A DNA stretch of 64,000 nt from Pseudoduganella ginsengisoli (GTDB lineage Bacteria > Pseudomonadota > Gammaproteobacteria > Burkholderiales > Burkholderiaceae_D), in assembly GCF_009720865.1 (NCBI RefSeq), contig NZ_WNLA01000007.1, positions 124,001 to 188,000 on the forward strand, in the 5' to 3' direction. The position numbers and the translations under genes were made by a program. Shown piece by piece: positions 9,144 to 17,670 of this stretch. The notes under the pieces were generated by a model that was not told where the DNA came from, made no database searches, and saw nothing but the letters and a program-made list of their open reading frames with translations. Numbering within the stretch: position 1 is the stretch's first letter; every line of letters starts with the position of its first letter.

Positions 9144-9171
9144 CGCCCGCGGCCATGCCATGGCCAGGGCG
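9144..9171 (+). promoter_or_regulatory. Intercistronic hairpin between binding protein and ATPase genes
   Basis: Nested stems: CGCCC (9144-9148) with GGGCG (9167-9171), and GGCCATG (9151-9157) with CATGGCC (9159-9165). There is no T tract. Together with the hairpin at 7961-7992 it brackets the binding-protein message, the usual arrangement for raising its level over the membrane components. Confidence 0.5.
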
Positions 9172-9205
9172 TTATCCGATTCCAAAGCAGTTGAGGAGAT
9201 CCATC

Positions 9206-10321
9206 ATGGCCGAGATGAGCCAGGGCAGCGCTTTGCCCACCAAATTCCTTTCCATCGATAACGTCAGCAAGGTGTACGACAATGCCGTCACCGCTGTCGA
9301 CGACATCAGCCTGAGCGTGAATAAAGGCGAAATCTTCGCGCTGCTCGGCAGTTCCGGCTGCGGCAAGTCCACGCTGCTGCGCATGCTGGCCGGTTTTGAA
9401 ACGCCCACCAAAGGCCGCATTTCGCTGGCGGGCAAGGACATCACGGCCATGCCGCCGTATGAACGGCCCATCAACATGATGTTCCAGTCGTACGCACTAT
9501 TCCCGCACATGACGGTATGGGACAACATCGCGTTCGGCCTGCGCCGCGACGGCATGCCGGCCAAGCAGATTGCGGAACTGGTGGAACAAAACCTGCGCCT
9601 GGTGCAGCTGGAAAAATACGCGCAGCGCAAACCGCACCAGTTGTCCGGCGGCCAGCAGCAGCGCGTGGCGCTGGCCCGCTCGCTGGCAAAGCGCCCGCAA
9701 TTGCTGTTGCTGGACGAACCATTGGGCGCGCTCGACAAGAAGCTGCGCGAACAAACGCAGCTAGAACTGGCCAACATCATCCACCAGGTGGGCGTCACGT
9801 GCGTGATGGTGACGCACGACCAGGAAGAAGCCATGACGATGGCGTCGCGCATTGCCATCATGAGCGAAGGCCGCTTCCTGCAAGTGGGGACGCCGGAAGA
9901 AATCTATGAATCGCCGAATTGCCGCTTCGTGGCGGACTTCATTGGCAGCGTCAATTTGTTCGAAGGCACGGTGGAGGAAGACCACAGCGACCACGCGCTG
10001 ATCAAGACGGCCAATTGCCCAATTTACGTGGGCCGCGGCGTGTCCGCCGTGCGCGGTTCGACTGCTGGTGTCGTGCTGCGTCCGGAAAAAATCTCGATTT
10101 CGCGCGAACCCGCCAACCAGACGTACAACACTGTGGCCGGCAAGGTCGAAGAACTGTCGTACTACGGCAATTTGACGGCATTCCACGTACGCCTCAAGGA
10201 CGGCCAGCGCGTCAAAGTCACGCACTTGAACCATTACCGGCACGACGACCTCGGATTCAACGCAGGCGACCACGTTCACCTGCACTGGAGCGACGACGCC
10301 ATGGTTGTCGTGGGCCGCTGA
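9206..10321 (+). CDS. potG: Polyamine ABC transporter ATP-binding subunit (PotG type)
   Basis: A 371-residue ATPase. Walker A LLGSSGCGKSTLL is near residue 47, the signature LSGGQQQRVALARSL near 150, Walker B LLLLDEPLGALD near 170, and the switch His in VTHDQEEAM. A C-terminal TOBE domain covers about 280-371. It energises import by the two permeases that follow. The start at 9206 follows GAGGAGAT. The gene ends 9 bp before the first permease. Confidence 0.95.
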   Translation: MAEMSQGSALPTKFLSIDNVSKVYDNAVTAVDDISLSVNKGEIFALLGSSGCGKSTLLRMLAGFETPTKGRISLAGKDITAMPPYERPINMMFQSYALFPHMTVWDNIAFGLRRDGMPAKQIAELVEQNLRLVQLEKYAQRKPHQLSGGQQQRVALARSLAKRPQLLLLDEPLGALDKKLREQTQLELANIIHQVGVTCVMVTHDQEEAMTMASRIAIMSEGRFLQVGTPEEIYESPNCRFVADFIGSVNLFEGTVEEDHSDHALIKTANCPIYVGRGVSAVRGSTAGVVLRPEKISISREPANQTYNTVAGKVEELSYYGNLTAFHVRLKDGQRVKVTHLNHYRHDDLGFNAGDHVHLHWSDDAMVVVGR

Positions 10322-10330
10322 GGAGCCGCC

Positions 10331-11224
10331 ATGTTCGAACGCATACAACAATGGCTGCTGCGTGGCGGCCTCGGACAGCGCCTCGTAATCGGCGTGCCGT
10401 TCGCGTGGCTGCTGACGCTGACGGCCATTCCCATGCTGATCATCCTGCAGTTCAGCTTTTCGCAAATGGGCGAAGCCACCATCATCAAGCCCTGGACGCT
10501 GGTTGATGGTGTCTTGAGCGTCAAAGTCGACTTTAACAAATACCAGTTCCTGTTCACGGATTCGCTGTACGTGGCGACCTACCTGTCGTCCGTCAAATAC
10601 GCGGCCATCAACACGGTGCTGTGCCTGGCGATCGGGTATCCATTCGCCTATTTCCTGGCCCGCTCGCCTGAACATATCCGCCCGTCGCTGCTGATGGCCG
10701 TGATGCTGCCGTTCTGGACGTCGTTCCTGATCCGCATCTATTCGTGGAAAGGCTTGCTGGCCACGAATGGCTTGTTCAACAACGTGCTGCTGTCGCTGGG
10801 CGTCATCAGCGAACCGCTGCAAATGCTGAACACACCGTTCTCGCTGACCCTGGGCATGGTCTACACATATTTGCCGTTCATGATCTTGCCGCTGGTAGCC
10901 AACCTGCAAAAGTTCGATACGCGCTTGCTGGAAGCGGCCGCCGACCTTGGCGCCACGCCGTGGAAAGCCTTCTGGCTGATCACGGTGCCGCTGTCAAAAA
11001 ACGGCATCGTGGCCGGCTCCATGCTGGTGTTCATTCCTTCGCTGGGCGAATACGTGATTCCGGAACTGCTGGGCGGCCCGGAAACACTGATGATCGGCCG
11101 TGTGCTGTGGGATGAATTCTTCGGCAATAACGACTGGGCCATGGCGTCCGCCGTAGCCGTCGTGATGATCATGCTGATCCTGGTGCCGATGGCAGTCTTC
11201 AACAAATTCGGAGAAAAATCATGA
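10331..11224 (+). CDS. potH: Polyamine ABC transporter permease (PotH type)
   Basis: A 297-residue inner-membrane permease with about six membrane segments. The ATPase-contact EAA loop is visible as LEAAADLGATPWKAFWLITVP near residue 200. It pairs with the next permease to form the translocation pore. GAGGAG precedes the ATG. Its last codons overlap the next start by four bases (ATGA at 11221-11224), so the two permeases are translationally coupled. Confidence 0.94.
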   Translation: MFERIQQWLLRGGLGQRLVIGVPFAWLLTLTAIPMLIILQFSFSQMGEATIIKPWTLVDGVLSVKVDFNKYQFLFTDSLYVATYLSSVKYAAINTVLCLAIGYPFAYFLARSPEHIRPSLLMAVMLPFWTSFLIRIYSWKGLLATNGLFNNVLLSLGVISEPLQMLNTPFSLTLGMVYTYLPFMILPLVANLQKFDTRLLEAAADLGATPWKAFWLITVPLSKNGIVAGSMLVFIPSLGEYVIPELLGGPETLMIGRVLWDEFFGNNDWAMASAVAVVMIMLILVPMAVFNKFGEKS

Positions 11225-12147
11225 TCCGCTGGTTTTCCCGCGCCTGGATGGCTGCCGTCTATGCCTTCCTGTACCTCCCTATCCTGTCACTGGTGGTGTT
11301 TTCGTTTAACGAATCGTCACTGGTGACGGTGTGGACCCGTTTTTCGCTGAAGTGGTATCAAGCGCTGCTGCGCGACGATGAATTGATTGCAGGCTTCTTC
11401 CTGTCGATCAAAGTGGCGCTGCTGTGCGGCCTGCTGTCCGTGATTCTTGGCACGTTCGCCGCATACACGCTGGAACGCTATAAACGCTTCCGTGGCCGCA
11501 TGCTGTTCTCCAGCCTGATGAATTTGCCGCTGGTGATGCCGGAAGTGATTCTGGGCTTGTCCGTCATGCTGCTCTTGGTGATGGTGCAAAGCGCATTTGG
11601 TTTCGGCCAGCGCGACATGAGCACCATCCTGATCGGCCACACGATGCTGGGCATGGCGTATGCGTCCGTCGTGATTTCATCGCGCCTGCGCGAATTGAAT
11701 GGCTCGCTGGAAGAAGCCGCGCAAGACCTGGGCGCCCGTCCGCTGCAAGTGTTCTTCCTCATTACGCTGCCACTGATCATGCCGGCGCTGCTGTCGGCCT
11801 TCCTGCTGACGTTCACCTTGTCGTTTGACGATGTCGTGATCTCGGCCTTCCTCGCTGGTCCGGGCGCCACGACGCTGCCGGTCGTGATTTTCTCCCGCGC
11901 GAAATTCGGCTTGAACCCGACTGTCAATGCCGTGGCGGCCGTGACCATCATGGTGGTGACATGCGCCGTCATCGTGTCCGGCCTGCTGGAAGCCCGTGCA
12001 CGCCGCCGCCGTCTGGCGGAAACGCGCCGCGCCATGGCGGCGCCGGTGGCCGCGCCGGCCATCAAGCCAGTCACGCATACCCAGCCATCCGTATCCAAAA
12101 CTGCTGTTGCCTCGACCGCACCAGCTCCAGTCAGCAGCACACATTAA
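11221..12147 (+). CDS. potI: Polyamine ABC transporter permease (PotI type)
   Basis: A 308-residue second permease with six predicted membrane helices and the EAA loop LEEAAQDLGARPLQVFFLITLP near residue 160. It starts within the stop of the preceding permease. After the last helix there is an extra C-terminal tail of about 45 residues, first Arg-rich (ARARRRRLAETRR) then Ala/Pro/Thr-rich, which typical PotI proteins (about 280 residues) lack. This tail is presumably cytoplasmic and its function is unknown. Confidence 0.93.
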   Translation: MIRWFSRAWMAAVYAFLYLPILSLVVFSFNESSLVTVWTRFSLKWYQALLRDDELIAGFFLSIKVALLCGLLSVILGTFAAYTLERYKRFRGRMLFSSLMNLPLVMPEVILGLSVMLLLVMVQSAFGFGQRDMSTILIGHTMLGMAYASVVISSRLRELNGSLEEAAQDLGARPLQVFFLITLPLIMPALLSAFLLTFTLSFDDVVISAFLAGPGATTLPVVIFSRAKFGLNPTVNAVAAVTIMVVTCAVIVSGLLEARARRRRLAETRRAMAAPVAAPAIKPVTHTQPSVSKTAVASTAPAPVSSTH

Positions 12148-12160
12148 AAAAGGAGACACC

Positions 12161-13474
12161 ATGTTCAAGCACCTCACCCTGGCATTGCCTTGCCTGATCG
12201 CAGCGGCATCGTCGTATGCGGCGGATACTGAAATCGAACAGCTGCGTGCGGAAGTCAAGCGCATGCAAGTGAAAATCGATGCGCTGGAAGATGCGAAAAC
12301 CGAGTCCGGCATGGCCGGCCTGAAGATCAGCGGCATGCTGGACCCAACGTATATCGCTAGCCGCAACCGCCGCAGTTCCGGCTTCAATTTCTTGAATAAC
12401 TTCGACGCGATCGACCGTGGCGCCGCCGCGCAGGATTCGTCGTATGCGTTCGACAATTCCTTCTTCGGCATGGCCATGCTGCAAATCGATAAGGAAATGG
12501 AAGGCGGCACCAAGTGGCACTTGCAACTGGTGCCGCACAAGAGCGCCAGTTCCACGTTCAACCTGGGTTCCGTGATCCATGAAGCGACAGTGTCCGTGCC
12601 GCTGGAAGAACAGGATGTGAAACTGGTAGCGGGCCAGTTTGCCGACTTCACGGGTTACGAATACTTCCTGTCGCACCAGACCAAGCTGGTCACGCACAAC
12701 TTGCTGTTTGATTTCACACAGCCCAGCTATTACGCGGGCGCCGGTGTGGAATTCGTGCGCGGCGCGTGGACCACGAAAGCGCTGCTGGCCAACATGAACA
12801 AGTCCAGCCACGCGGACAACAACCGCAGCCCGGTCTTCGTGTTCCGCACAGATTATGCGCACAGTGAATTTGCCGGCATCGGCGTGACAGGCCAGTTCGG
12901 CAAGTACATGGACAAGGGGTTGCGCATGCTGTCGACCGATGCGTTCTATACGCGCGGCGCGCTGTCGATCAATGGCCAGATCAATGTGGGCCGCTGGAAG
13001 AACATGGCGTTCAACGGCAGCGATGCGCAGTGGGCCGGGGTTTCCGTGCTGGGCACGTACCTGGTCTCGCCACGCCTGGAATTGATGGCGCGCGCCGATT
13101 ACCTGAAGAACGACAAGAATGGCGGCGGCACGCTGGGCACGGTCTTCACTGGCTGCACTGACGCCACGGGCCTTCCGTTAGCGTGCTCGGATGCCTCCGT
13201 AGCCATGCTGGGCGCAGGCGACTACCGCAATGGTTTTGGCCCGACCGAGGCAGCCTTAAGCAATGCCGCGGCAGCCGGCACGCCGGGCAAAGTGCGGGGA
13301 ACGAACCGTTCGGAAATCACGCTGGGTGGCGCGTACACCATCAACGCCAACACCAAGCTGAAATTCGAGTACCGCTACGACTGGGCCAACCAGGCAGTCC
13401 TGCTGGCGCAGAAAGCGGCGCTGTACCGCAAGAACAACTCGCTGCTGGCCACGTCGCTCGTTGTAACGTTCTAA
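12161..13474 (+). CDS. Outer-membrane beta-barrel (porin-like) protein
   Basis: A 437-residue protein. The signal peptide ends at SSYAAD (about residue 20). A short coiled coil follows (IEQLRAEVKRMQVKIDALED, about 23-42), a typical periplasmic trimerisation or peptidoglycan-proximal segment of some porins. The remaining sequence alternates polar and aromatic residues as in a beta barrel and ends LLATSLVVTF with a C-terminal Phe. AGGAGA precedes the ATG, and the gene lies 13 bp after the permease. It probably lets the transporter's substrate cross the outer membrane. I could not assign it to a named porin family with certainty. Confidence 0.8.
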   Translation: MFKHLTLALPCLIAAASSYAADTEIEQLRAEVKRMQVKIDALEDAKTESGMAGLKISGMLDPTYIASRNRRSSGFNFLNNFDAIDRGAAAQDSSYAFDNSFFGMAMLQIDKEMEGGTKWHLQLVPHKSASSTFNLGSVIHEATVSVPLEEQDVKLVAGQFADFTGYEYFLSHQTKLVTHNLLFDFTQPSYYAGAGVEFVRGAWTTKALLANMNKSSHADNNRSPVFVFRTDYAHSEFAGIGVTGQFGKYMDKGLRMLSTDAFYTRGALSINGQINVGRWKNMAFNGSDAQWAGVSVLGTYLVSPRLELMARADYLKNDKNGGGTLGTVFTGCTDATGLPLACSDASVAMLGAGDYRNGFGPTEAALSNAAAAGTPGKVRGTNRSEITLGGAYTINANTKLKFEYRYDWANQAVLLAQKAALYRKNNSLLATSLVVTF

Positions 13475-13484
13475 CCGGTATAGA

Positions 13485-13508
13485 CGGGCCGCGCAGCCAG
13501 GCGGCCCG
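13485..13508 (+). terminator. GC-rich hairpin after the porin gene
   Basis: CGGGCCGC (13485-13492) pairs with GCGGCCCG (13501-13508) around an 8-base loop, 11 bp after the porin stop. No T run follows, so it may be a weak terminator or a transcript-end stabiliser between the transport unit and the LysR gene. Confidence 0.45.
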
Positions 13509-13561
13509 CCGTCCGTTAAAATGGGCCATCATCACCAAGCTAGCCAGCCACCTGATCCGCC

Positions 13562-14464
13562 ATGCTGACCAACCTGTCCGATCTCGATTTGCGCCTGATC
13601 CGCGTTTTCTTAGCGGTGGCGGATGCGGGCGGCCTGTCGCTGGCGCAAACCATGCTCAATGTGAACCAGTCGACCATCAGCACGCAATTGTCGACCCTGG
13701 AAGCACGCCTGGGTTTCCGCCTGTGCGACCGTGGCCGCGCAGGTTTCCGCCTGACGCCGAAGGGCGAGCGCTTTGCGCAGGCGGCACGGCGCATGCTGGA
13801 CGTGGTCAACGACTTTTGCGAAGAAGCGCGCAACATTGAAAAGAAACTCAGTGGTTCGCTGCGCATCGGCTTGATCGGCCATACGGCGCCTGCACAAAAC
13901 GCCAAGCTGGGTGTGGCGATTTCGAATTTCCGCAAGCGCGATGAAGCCGTACGCTTCCACATCTTCAACCGCTCGCCCAATGAAATCGAAGAGCAGATGC
14001 TGGCCGGGGAACTGGACCTGGGCATCGGCTATTTCTGGCACCAGTTGCCGGAACTGGAATACGTGCCGCTGTACGTGGAAAAGCAGATCGCGTATTGCGG
14101 CCAGGGCCACTCGCTGTATGGCACGTCCGACAAAATCAGCACGGTCGACGTGGCCAATTATGAATGGATAGGCCGCAGCTACCCGGTACCGGAATTTGAA
14201 AGCCGCTTCGGCCAGCAAAACTATGGCGCCCGCGCCGACAACATGGAAGCGGTGGCGGTATTGATCATGTCCGGCCGCTATTGCGGCTTTTTACCTTCGC
14301 ACTTCGCCGAGCCTTATGAAAAACTGGGGCTGCTGCAGGCGCTCAATACGGACGAACTGGCGTACCGCGTCACCATCCACACGTGCGCGCACAAGGCCAG
14401 CCGGCGCGGCGACATCATCGAAGCCTTCATGAGCGACTTGCGCGCGGTGATGGCGCTGCCGTAA
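13562..14464 (+). CDS. LysR-family transcriptional regulator
   Basis: A 300-residue protein. The winged helix-turn-helix occupies about residues 7-66 (LAQTMLNVNQSTISTQLSTL is the recognition region), followed by a substrate-binding-like effector domain (about 95-295). It is the last gene downstream of the amine-catabolism and transport unit on the same strand, so it is the best candidate for its regulator, with an amine or guanidino acid as possible co-inducer. That pairing is inference from position only. Confidence 0.9.
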   Translation: MLTNLSDLDLRLIRVFLAVADAGGLSLAQTMLNVNQSTISTQLSTLEARLGFRLCDRGRAGFRLTPKGERFAQAARRMLDVVNDFCEEARNIEKKLSGSLRIGLIGHTAPAQNAKLGVAISNFRKRDEAVRFHIFNRSPNEIEEQMLAGELDLGIGYFWHQLPELEYVPLYVEKQIAYCGQGHSLYGTSDKISTVDVANYEWIGRSYPVPEFESRFGQQNYGARADNMEAVAVLIMSGRYCGFLPSHFAEPYEKLGLLQALNTDELAYRVTIHTCAHKASRRGDIIEAFMSDLRAVMALP

Positions 14465-14762
14465 TTGACAAATTTGGTGCCAGGCACCAGCGTGATTTGC
14501 AACTATTTCCCGGCCGCAGGACCCACACCGCCACGCGCCTCGCCATCCTCCTTCTCCACCGGTACCCTCACTTGCGGTTTTTATATTCGATTTTTTCGAC
14601 AATAAGCCAATAACTTTTCCGTTTTTTAAATCCGGATTTGTTTCGCATAATGGCTCCATTGGGTCGCGCAACACAGCATCCATCTGTGAAGCCGGCCAAT
14701 TAACCAGTCACCGCTTTGTGCGGAAAACCTGTCGAAATTTTTGATTATATGGAGATGACATC
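14465..14762. other. Non-coding gap with REP-like palindrome and promoter-like AT-rich segment
   Basis: There is no gene-like frame in these 298 bases. A palindrome TGGTGCCAGGCACCA lies at 14475-14489 (listed separately). The AT-rich part from about 14575 contains the perfect palindrome AAATCCGGATTT (14628-14639), and a -10-like CATAAT about 110 bp before the next gene. It probably holds the promoter of the isochorismatase-like gene. Confidence 0.5.
14475..14503 (-). repeat. REP-like palindrome, GGTGCC type (copy 1)
   Basis: TGGTGCC (14475-14481), centre A, GGCACCA (14483-14489). Read on the minus strand it is preceded by GTTGCAA (14503-14497) and a 7-base spacer. The copy at 53980-54008 has exactly the same GTTGCAA, 7-base spacer and palindrome, so this is a dispersed repeat, not a chance palindrome. 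Confidence 0.7.
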
Positions 14763-15488
14763 ATGAACTTCAAAACCCTCGCCAAATTCGCCATGCCAAT
14801 CGTGATGGCCTTTGCCGCCGCCGCACCGTCGCAAGCCGCACAGCCGGCAGCCCAGCCATCGCCAAAACTGCTGTCCCCGGACAACCACACGCTGCTGCTG
14901 ATCGACCACCAGCCACAGATGGCGTTTGCCACCCGTTCCATCGATATCGCGGAATTGCGCAACAACGTGACCGGCCTGGCCAAAGCCGCCGCCACGTTCA
15001 AGGTGCCGACCATCCTGACCACGGTGGCCGCCAAATCGTTCAGCGGCCCGATCTTCCCTGAACTGCAGGCCGTGTTCCCGGACCAGAAGCCGATCGACCG
15101 CACGACGATGAACACGTGGGAAGACCAGCGCGTGGTGGACCAGGTCAACAAATACGGCAAAAAGAAAATCGTGATGGCTGCGCTGTGGACCGAAGTGTGC
15201 CTGCTGCAGCCGGCGCTGTCGGCGATGGACCAGGGTTACGACGTCTATATCGTCACCGATGCATCGGGCGGCGTCACCAAGGAAGCACATGACATGGCCG
15301 TGCAGCGCATGGTGCAGGCTGGCGCGCACCCGATCACGTGGATGCAATACATGCTGGAACTGCAGCGCGACTGGGCGCGCGGCGCCACCTACGTTCCAGT
15401 CACGAATACCGCTAAACAGCACGGCGGCGGCTATGGCCTGGGCCTGATTTACGCCAACGACATGTTCAAGGCGCAAGAAGGCAAGTAA
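14763..15488 (+). CDS. Exported isochorismatase-family hydrolase (YcaC-like)
   Basis: A 241-residue protein with an N-terminal signal peptide (about residues 1-26, ending PSQAAQ) and an isochorismatase-like cysteine hydrolase domain. The putative triad is Asp in LLIDHQPQMAF, a Lys in the central part, and Cys in ALWTEVCLLQPA. Members hydrolyse amides or related bonds; most YcaC-like proteins have no known substrate. Export is unusual, because relatives are mostly cytoplasmic. It lies upstream of a cytochrome c and an amidohydrolase that are also exported. Confidence 0.85.
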   Translation: MNFKTLAKFAMPIVMAFAAAAPSQAAQPAAQPSPKLLSPDNHTLLLIDHQPQMAFATRSIDIAELRNNVTGLAKAAATFKVPTILTTVAAKSFSGPIFPELQAVFPDQKPIDRTTMNTWEDQRVVDQVNKYGKKKIVMAALWTEVCLLQPALSAMDQGYDVYIVTDASGGVTKEAHDMAVQRMVQAGAHPITWMQYMLELQRDWARGATYVPVTNTAKQHGGGYGLGLIYANDMFKAQEGK

Positions 15489-15500
15489 GCAACCGGCAAC

Positions 15501-15519
15501 GCCGGCGCACCACGCCGGC
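15501..15519 (+). terminator. GC-rich intercistronic hairpin
   Basis: GCCGGCG (15501-15507) pairs with CGCCGGC (15513-15519) with a 5-base loop, followed only by TTT. It lies between the isochorismatase-like gene and the cytochrome c gene. Probably a partial terminator. Confidence 0.45.
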
Positions 15520-15541
15520 TTTACAGTTCCAGGAGAACGCC

Positions 15542-15889
15542 ATGTTCAAGCCCATCACCATGCTGATGCTGGCCGTGCTGCCGGCATTGCCGCCCACCGC
15601 CCAGGCCCATGACATGGCCCAGCGCCTGGCCCAGGGAAAAGCGGTCTACCAGGCCGTCTGCATGGCCTGCCATGCACCGGAAAACGTGATGGTGAGTTCC
15701 CCCAAGGCAGGCGACGTCCAAGCGTGGGCGCGGCGCGCGGCGCCTGATGCAGCCGGATTAAAGCAACTCACTGACCATGCAATCGACGGGCTGGGCGCCA
15801 TGCCGCCCAAAGGCGGCCGTCCCGAACTGACCCGCGACCAGATCCGCGACGCCATTGAATTCATGCGCCAGCCTTCCACCAAAGGATAA
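15542..15889 (+). CDS. Small periplasmic cytochrome c (c5 type)
   Basis: A 115-residue class-I cytochrome c with a signal peptide (residues 1-22, ending TAQAHD). One haem-attachment motif CMACH is near residue 40, and the axial-ligand Met is probably in GAMPPKGG. The c5-type layout (YQAVCMACH, then ..AMPPKGGRPELT) is clear. It should carry electrons in the periplasm, possibly for a partner enzyme encoded nearby or elsewhere. AGGAGA precedes the ATG. The amidohydrolase begins 5 bp after its stop. Confidence 0.9.
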   Translation: MFKPITMLMLAVLPALPPTAQAHDMAQRLAQGKAVYQAVCMACHAPENVMVSSPKAGDVQAWARRAAPDAAGLKQLTDHAIDGLGAMPPKGGRPELTRDQIRDAIEFMRQPSTKG

Positions 15890-15894
15890 AAACC

Positions 15895-17661
15895 ATGCAA
15901 ACCGTTTCTAAACATGCCCTGCTTGCCGCGCTGTTCGTGGCCGGCTACGCCCATGCGCAGGCAGACTTGATCCTGACCAACGGCAAGATCGCCACCATGG
16001 CCAAACCCGGCGAATTCGTGCAGGCGGTCGCCATCAAGGATGGCAAGATTGCCGCCACCGGCACCAGCGCCCGCATGCTGAAACTGAAAGGCAGCGCCAC
16101 CAGCATCGTCGACGTGCAGGGCAAGACCGTGATACCAGGCTTGAACGATTCACATACGCACGTGATCCGCGAAGGCTTGAACTACAACATGGAATTGCGC
16201 TGGGACGGCGTCACGTCGCTCAAGCGCGCCATGCAAATGCTGAAGGAACAGGCAGCCCGCACGCCGGATGGCGAATGGGTCAAGGTGGTCGGCGGCTGGA
16301 CCGAACACCAGTTCGAAGAAAAGCGCTTGCCCACGCTGGACGAAATCAATGAAGCGGTGCCGGACAAGCCCGTGTTCATCCTGTACCTGTACGGCCTCGG
16401 TTACCTGAACAAGAAGGGCATAGAAACACTGGGCTACAGCAAGGATACCCGCTACCAGGATGGCGAAGTGCAGCTCGATGCGCAGGGCCAGCCAACCGGA
16501 TTGCTGGTGGCCAAGCCCAACGCCATGGTGCTGTATTCCACCTTGGGTAAAACCAGCAAGCTGGGACGCGCCGACCAGTTGAATTCCACGGTCCACTACT
16601 ACCGCGAATTGAACCGGCTGGGTGTCACCAGCGCCGTCGATGCGGGCGGCGGCGGACAAGCATTCCCCGACGATTACGGCGTCAGCATCGAACTGGCGAA
16701 AGAAGGCAAGCTGACGGTGCGCACGTCGTATTACCTGTTCGCACAGAAGCCCGGCAAGGAATTGCAGGACTTCCAGCGCTGGGTGGAACGGACCCAGTTG
16801 AACAAGAATGACCACATGTTTTATCCAAATGGCTTCAACGCGGAAGGGGGCGGTGAAAACCTCGTGTGGAGCGCCGGCGACTTTGAAAACTTCCTGCAGC
16901 CACGGCCGGAGCTGCCGGAACACATGGAGGGCGAACTGGAAAGCGTGCTGTCGCTGCTGGTGGCCAACCGCTGGCCGTTCCGCATCCACGCCACGTATGC
17001 GGAAAGCATCGAGCGCGACCTGGCGGTGATTGAAAAGGTCAATAAGAAAACGCCATTCAATGGCTTGCGCTGGATAGTCGACCATGGCGAGACCATGACC
17101 GATGACCAGATCCGGCGTATCAAAAAGCTGGGCGGCGGCATCGCCGTGCAAAACCGCATGTACTTCCAGGGTGAAGCGTACTGGCAGCAATATGGGCCGC
17201 AAACGCGGCAAATGCCGCCGATCCGCAAGATGCTCGACCTGGGCGTGCCGGTCGGCCTGGGCACCGACGGCACCCGCGTCAGCAGCTACAATCCGTGGCC
17301 GTCGCTGTACTGGGCCGTGACGGGCAAGAGCGCGGGCGGTTTGCCGATGTGGCAAGCCAAGGATGTGCTGAGCCGCTATAACGCGCTGCGCCTGATGACG
17401 CAAGGCAGCGCGTGGATGAGCGGCGAGGAAAAAGTCAAAGGCAAGATCGCCCCAGGCCAATATGCGGACCTGGTGGTGCTGCCGGACGATTATTTCTCGA
17501 TGCCGGCCGAGAAAATCAAGAACCTGGAAAGCGTGCTCACCATCGTCAACGGCAAGGTGGTGTATGGCGCGGGCGCTTATGGCGCACTGGCGCCGCAAGC
17601 GCCGGCGGTATCGCCGGCATGGAGCCCAGTGGCAACGTATGGCGGCTACCAGAACCGCTGA
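15895..17661 (+). CDS. Exported amidohydrolase (YtcJ / amidohydrolase_3 family)
   Basis: A 588-residue protein with a signal peptide ending near AHAQAD (residue 22). The metal-binding SHTHV motif is near residue 83. Further metal or active-site candidates are H in VDHGETM and D in GLGTDGTRVSS. The C-terminal beta-sandwich strand VKGKIAPGQYADLVVLPDD is typical of the superfamily. It hydrolyses an unidentified amide or cyclic amide. It is co-transcribed with the cytochrome c gene, and all three proteins of this group carry export signals. Confidence 0.88.
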   Translation: MQTVSKHALLAALFVAGYAHAQADLILTNGKIATMAKPGEFVQAVAIKDGKIAATGTSARMLKLKGSATSIVDVQGKTVIPGLNDSHTHVIREGLNYNMELRWDGVTSLKRAMQMLKEQAARTPDGEWVKVVGGWTEHQFEEKRLPTLDEINEAVPDKPVFILYLYGLGYLNKKGIETLGYSKDTRYQDGEVQLDAQGQPTGLLVAKPNAMVLYSTLGKTSKLGRADQLNSTVHYYRELNRLGVTSAVDAGGGGQAFPDDYGVSIELAKEGKLTVRTSYYLFAQKPGKELQDFQRWVERTQLNKNDHMFYPNGFNAEGGGENLVWSAGDFENFLQPRPELPEHMEGELESVLSLLVANRWPFRIHATYAESIERDLAVIEKVNKKTPFNGLRWIVDHGETMTDDQIRRIKKLGGGIAVQNRMYFQGEAYWQQYGPQTRQMPPIRKMLDLGVPVGLGTDGTRVSSYNPWPSLYWAVTGKSAGGLPMWQAKDVLSRYNALRLMTQGSAWMSGEEKVKGKIAPGQYADLVVLPDDYFSMPAEKIKNLESVLTIVNGKVVYGAGAYGALAPQAPAVSPAWSPVATYGGYQNR

Positions 17662-17670
17662 GCATACACC

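Noticed and set aside
16150..17598. 482-codon minus-strand frame opposite the amidohydrolase
   Set aside because: Shadow frame; the plus-strand gene has a signal peptide and metal-site motifs.
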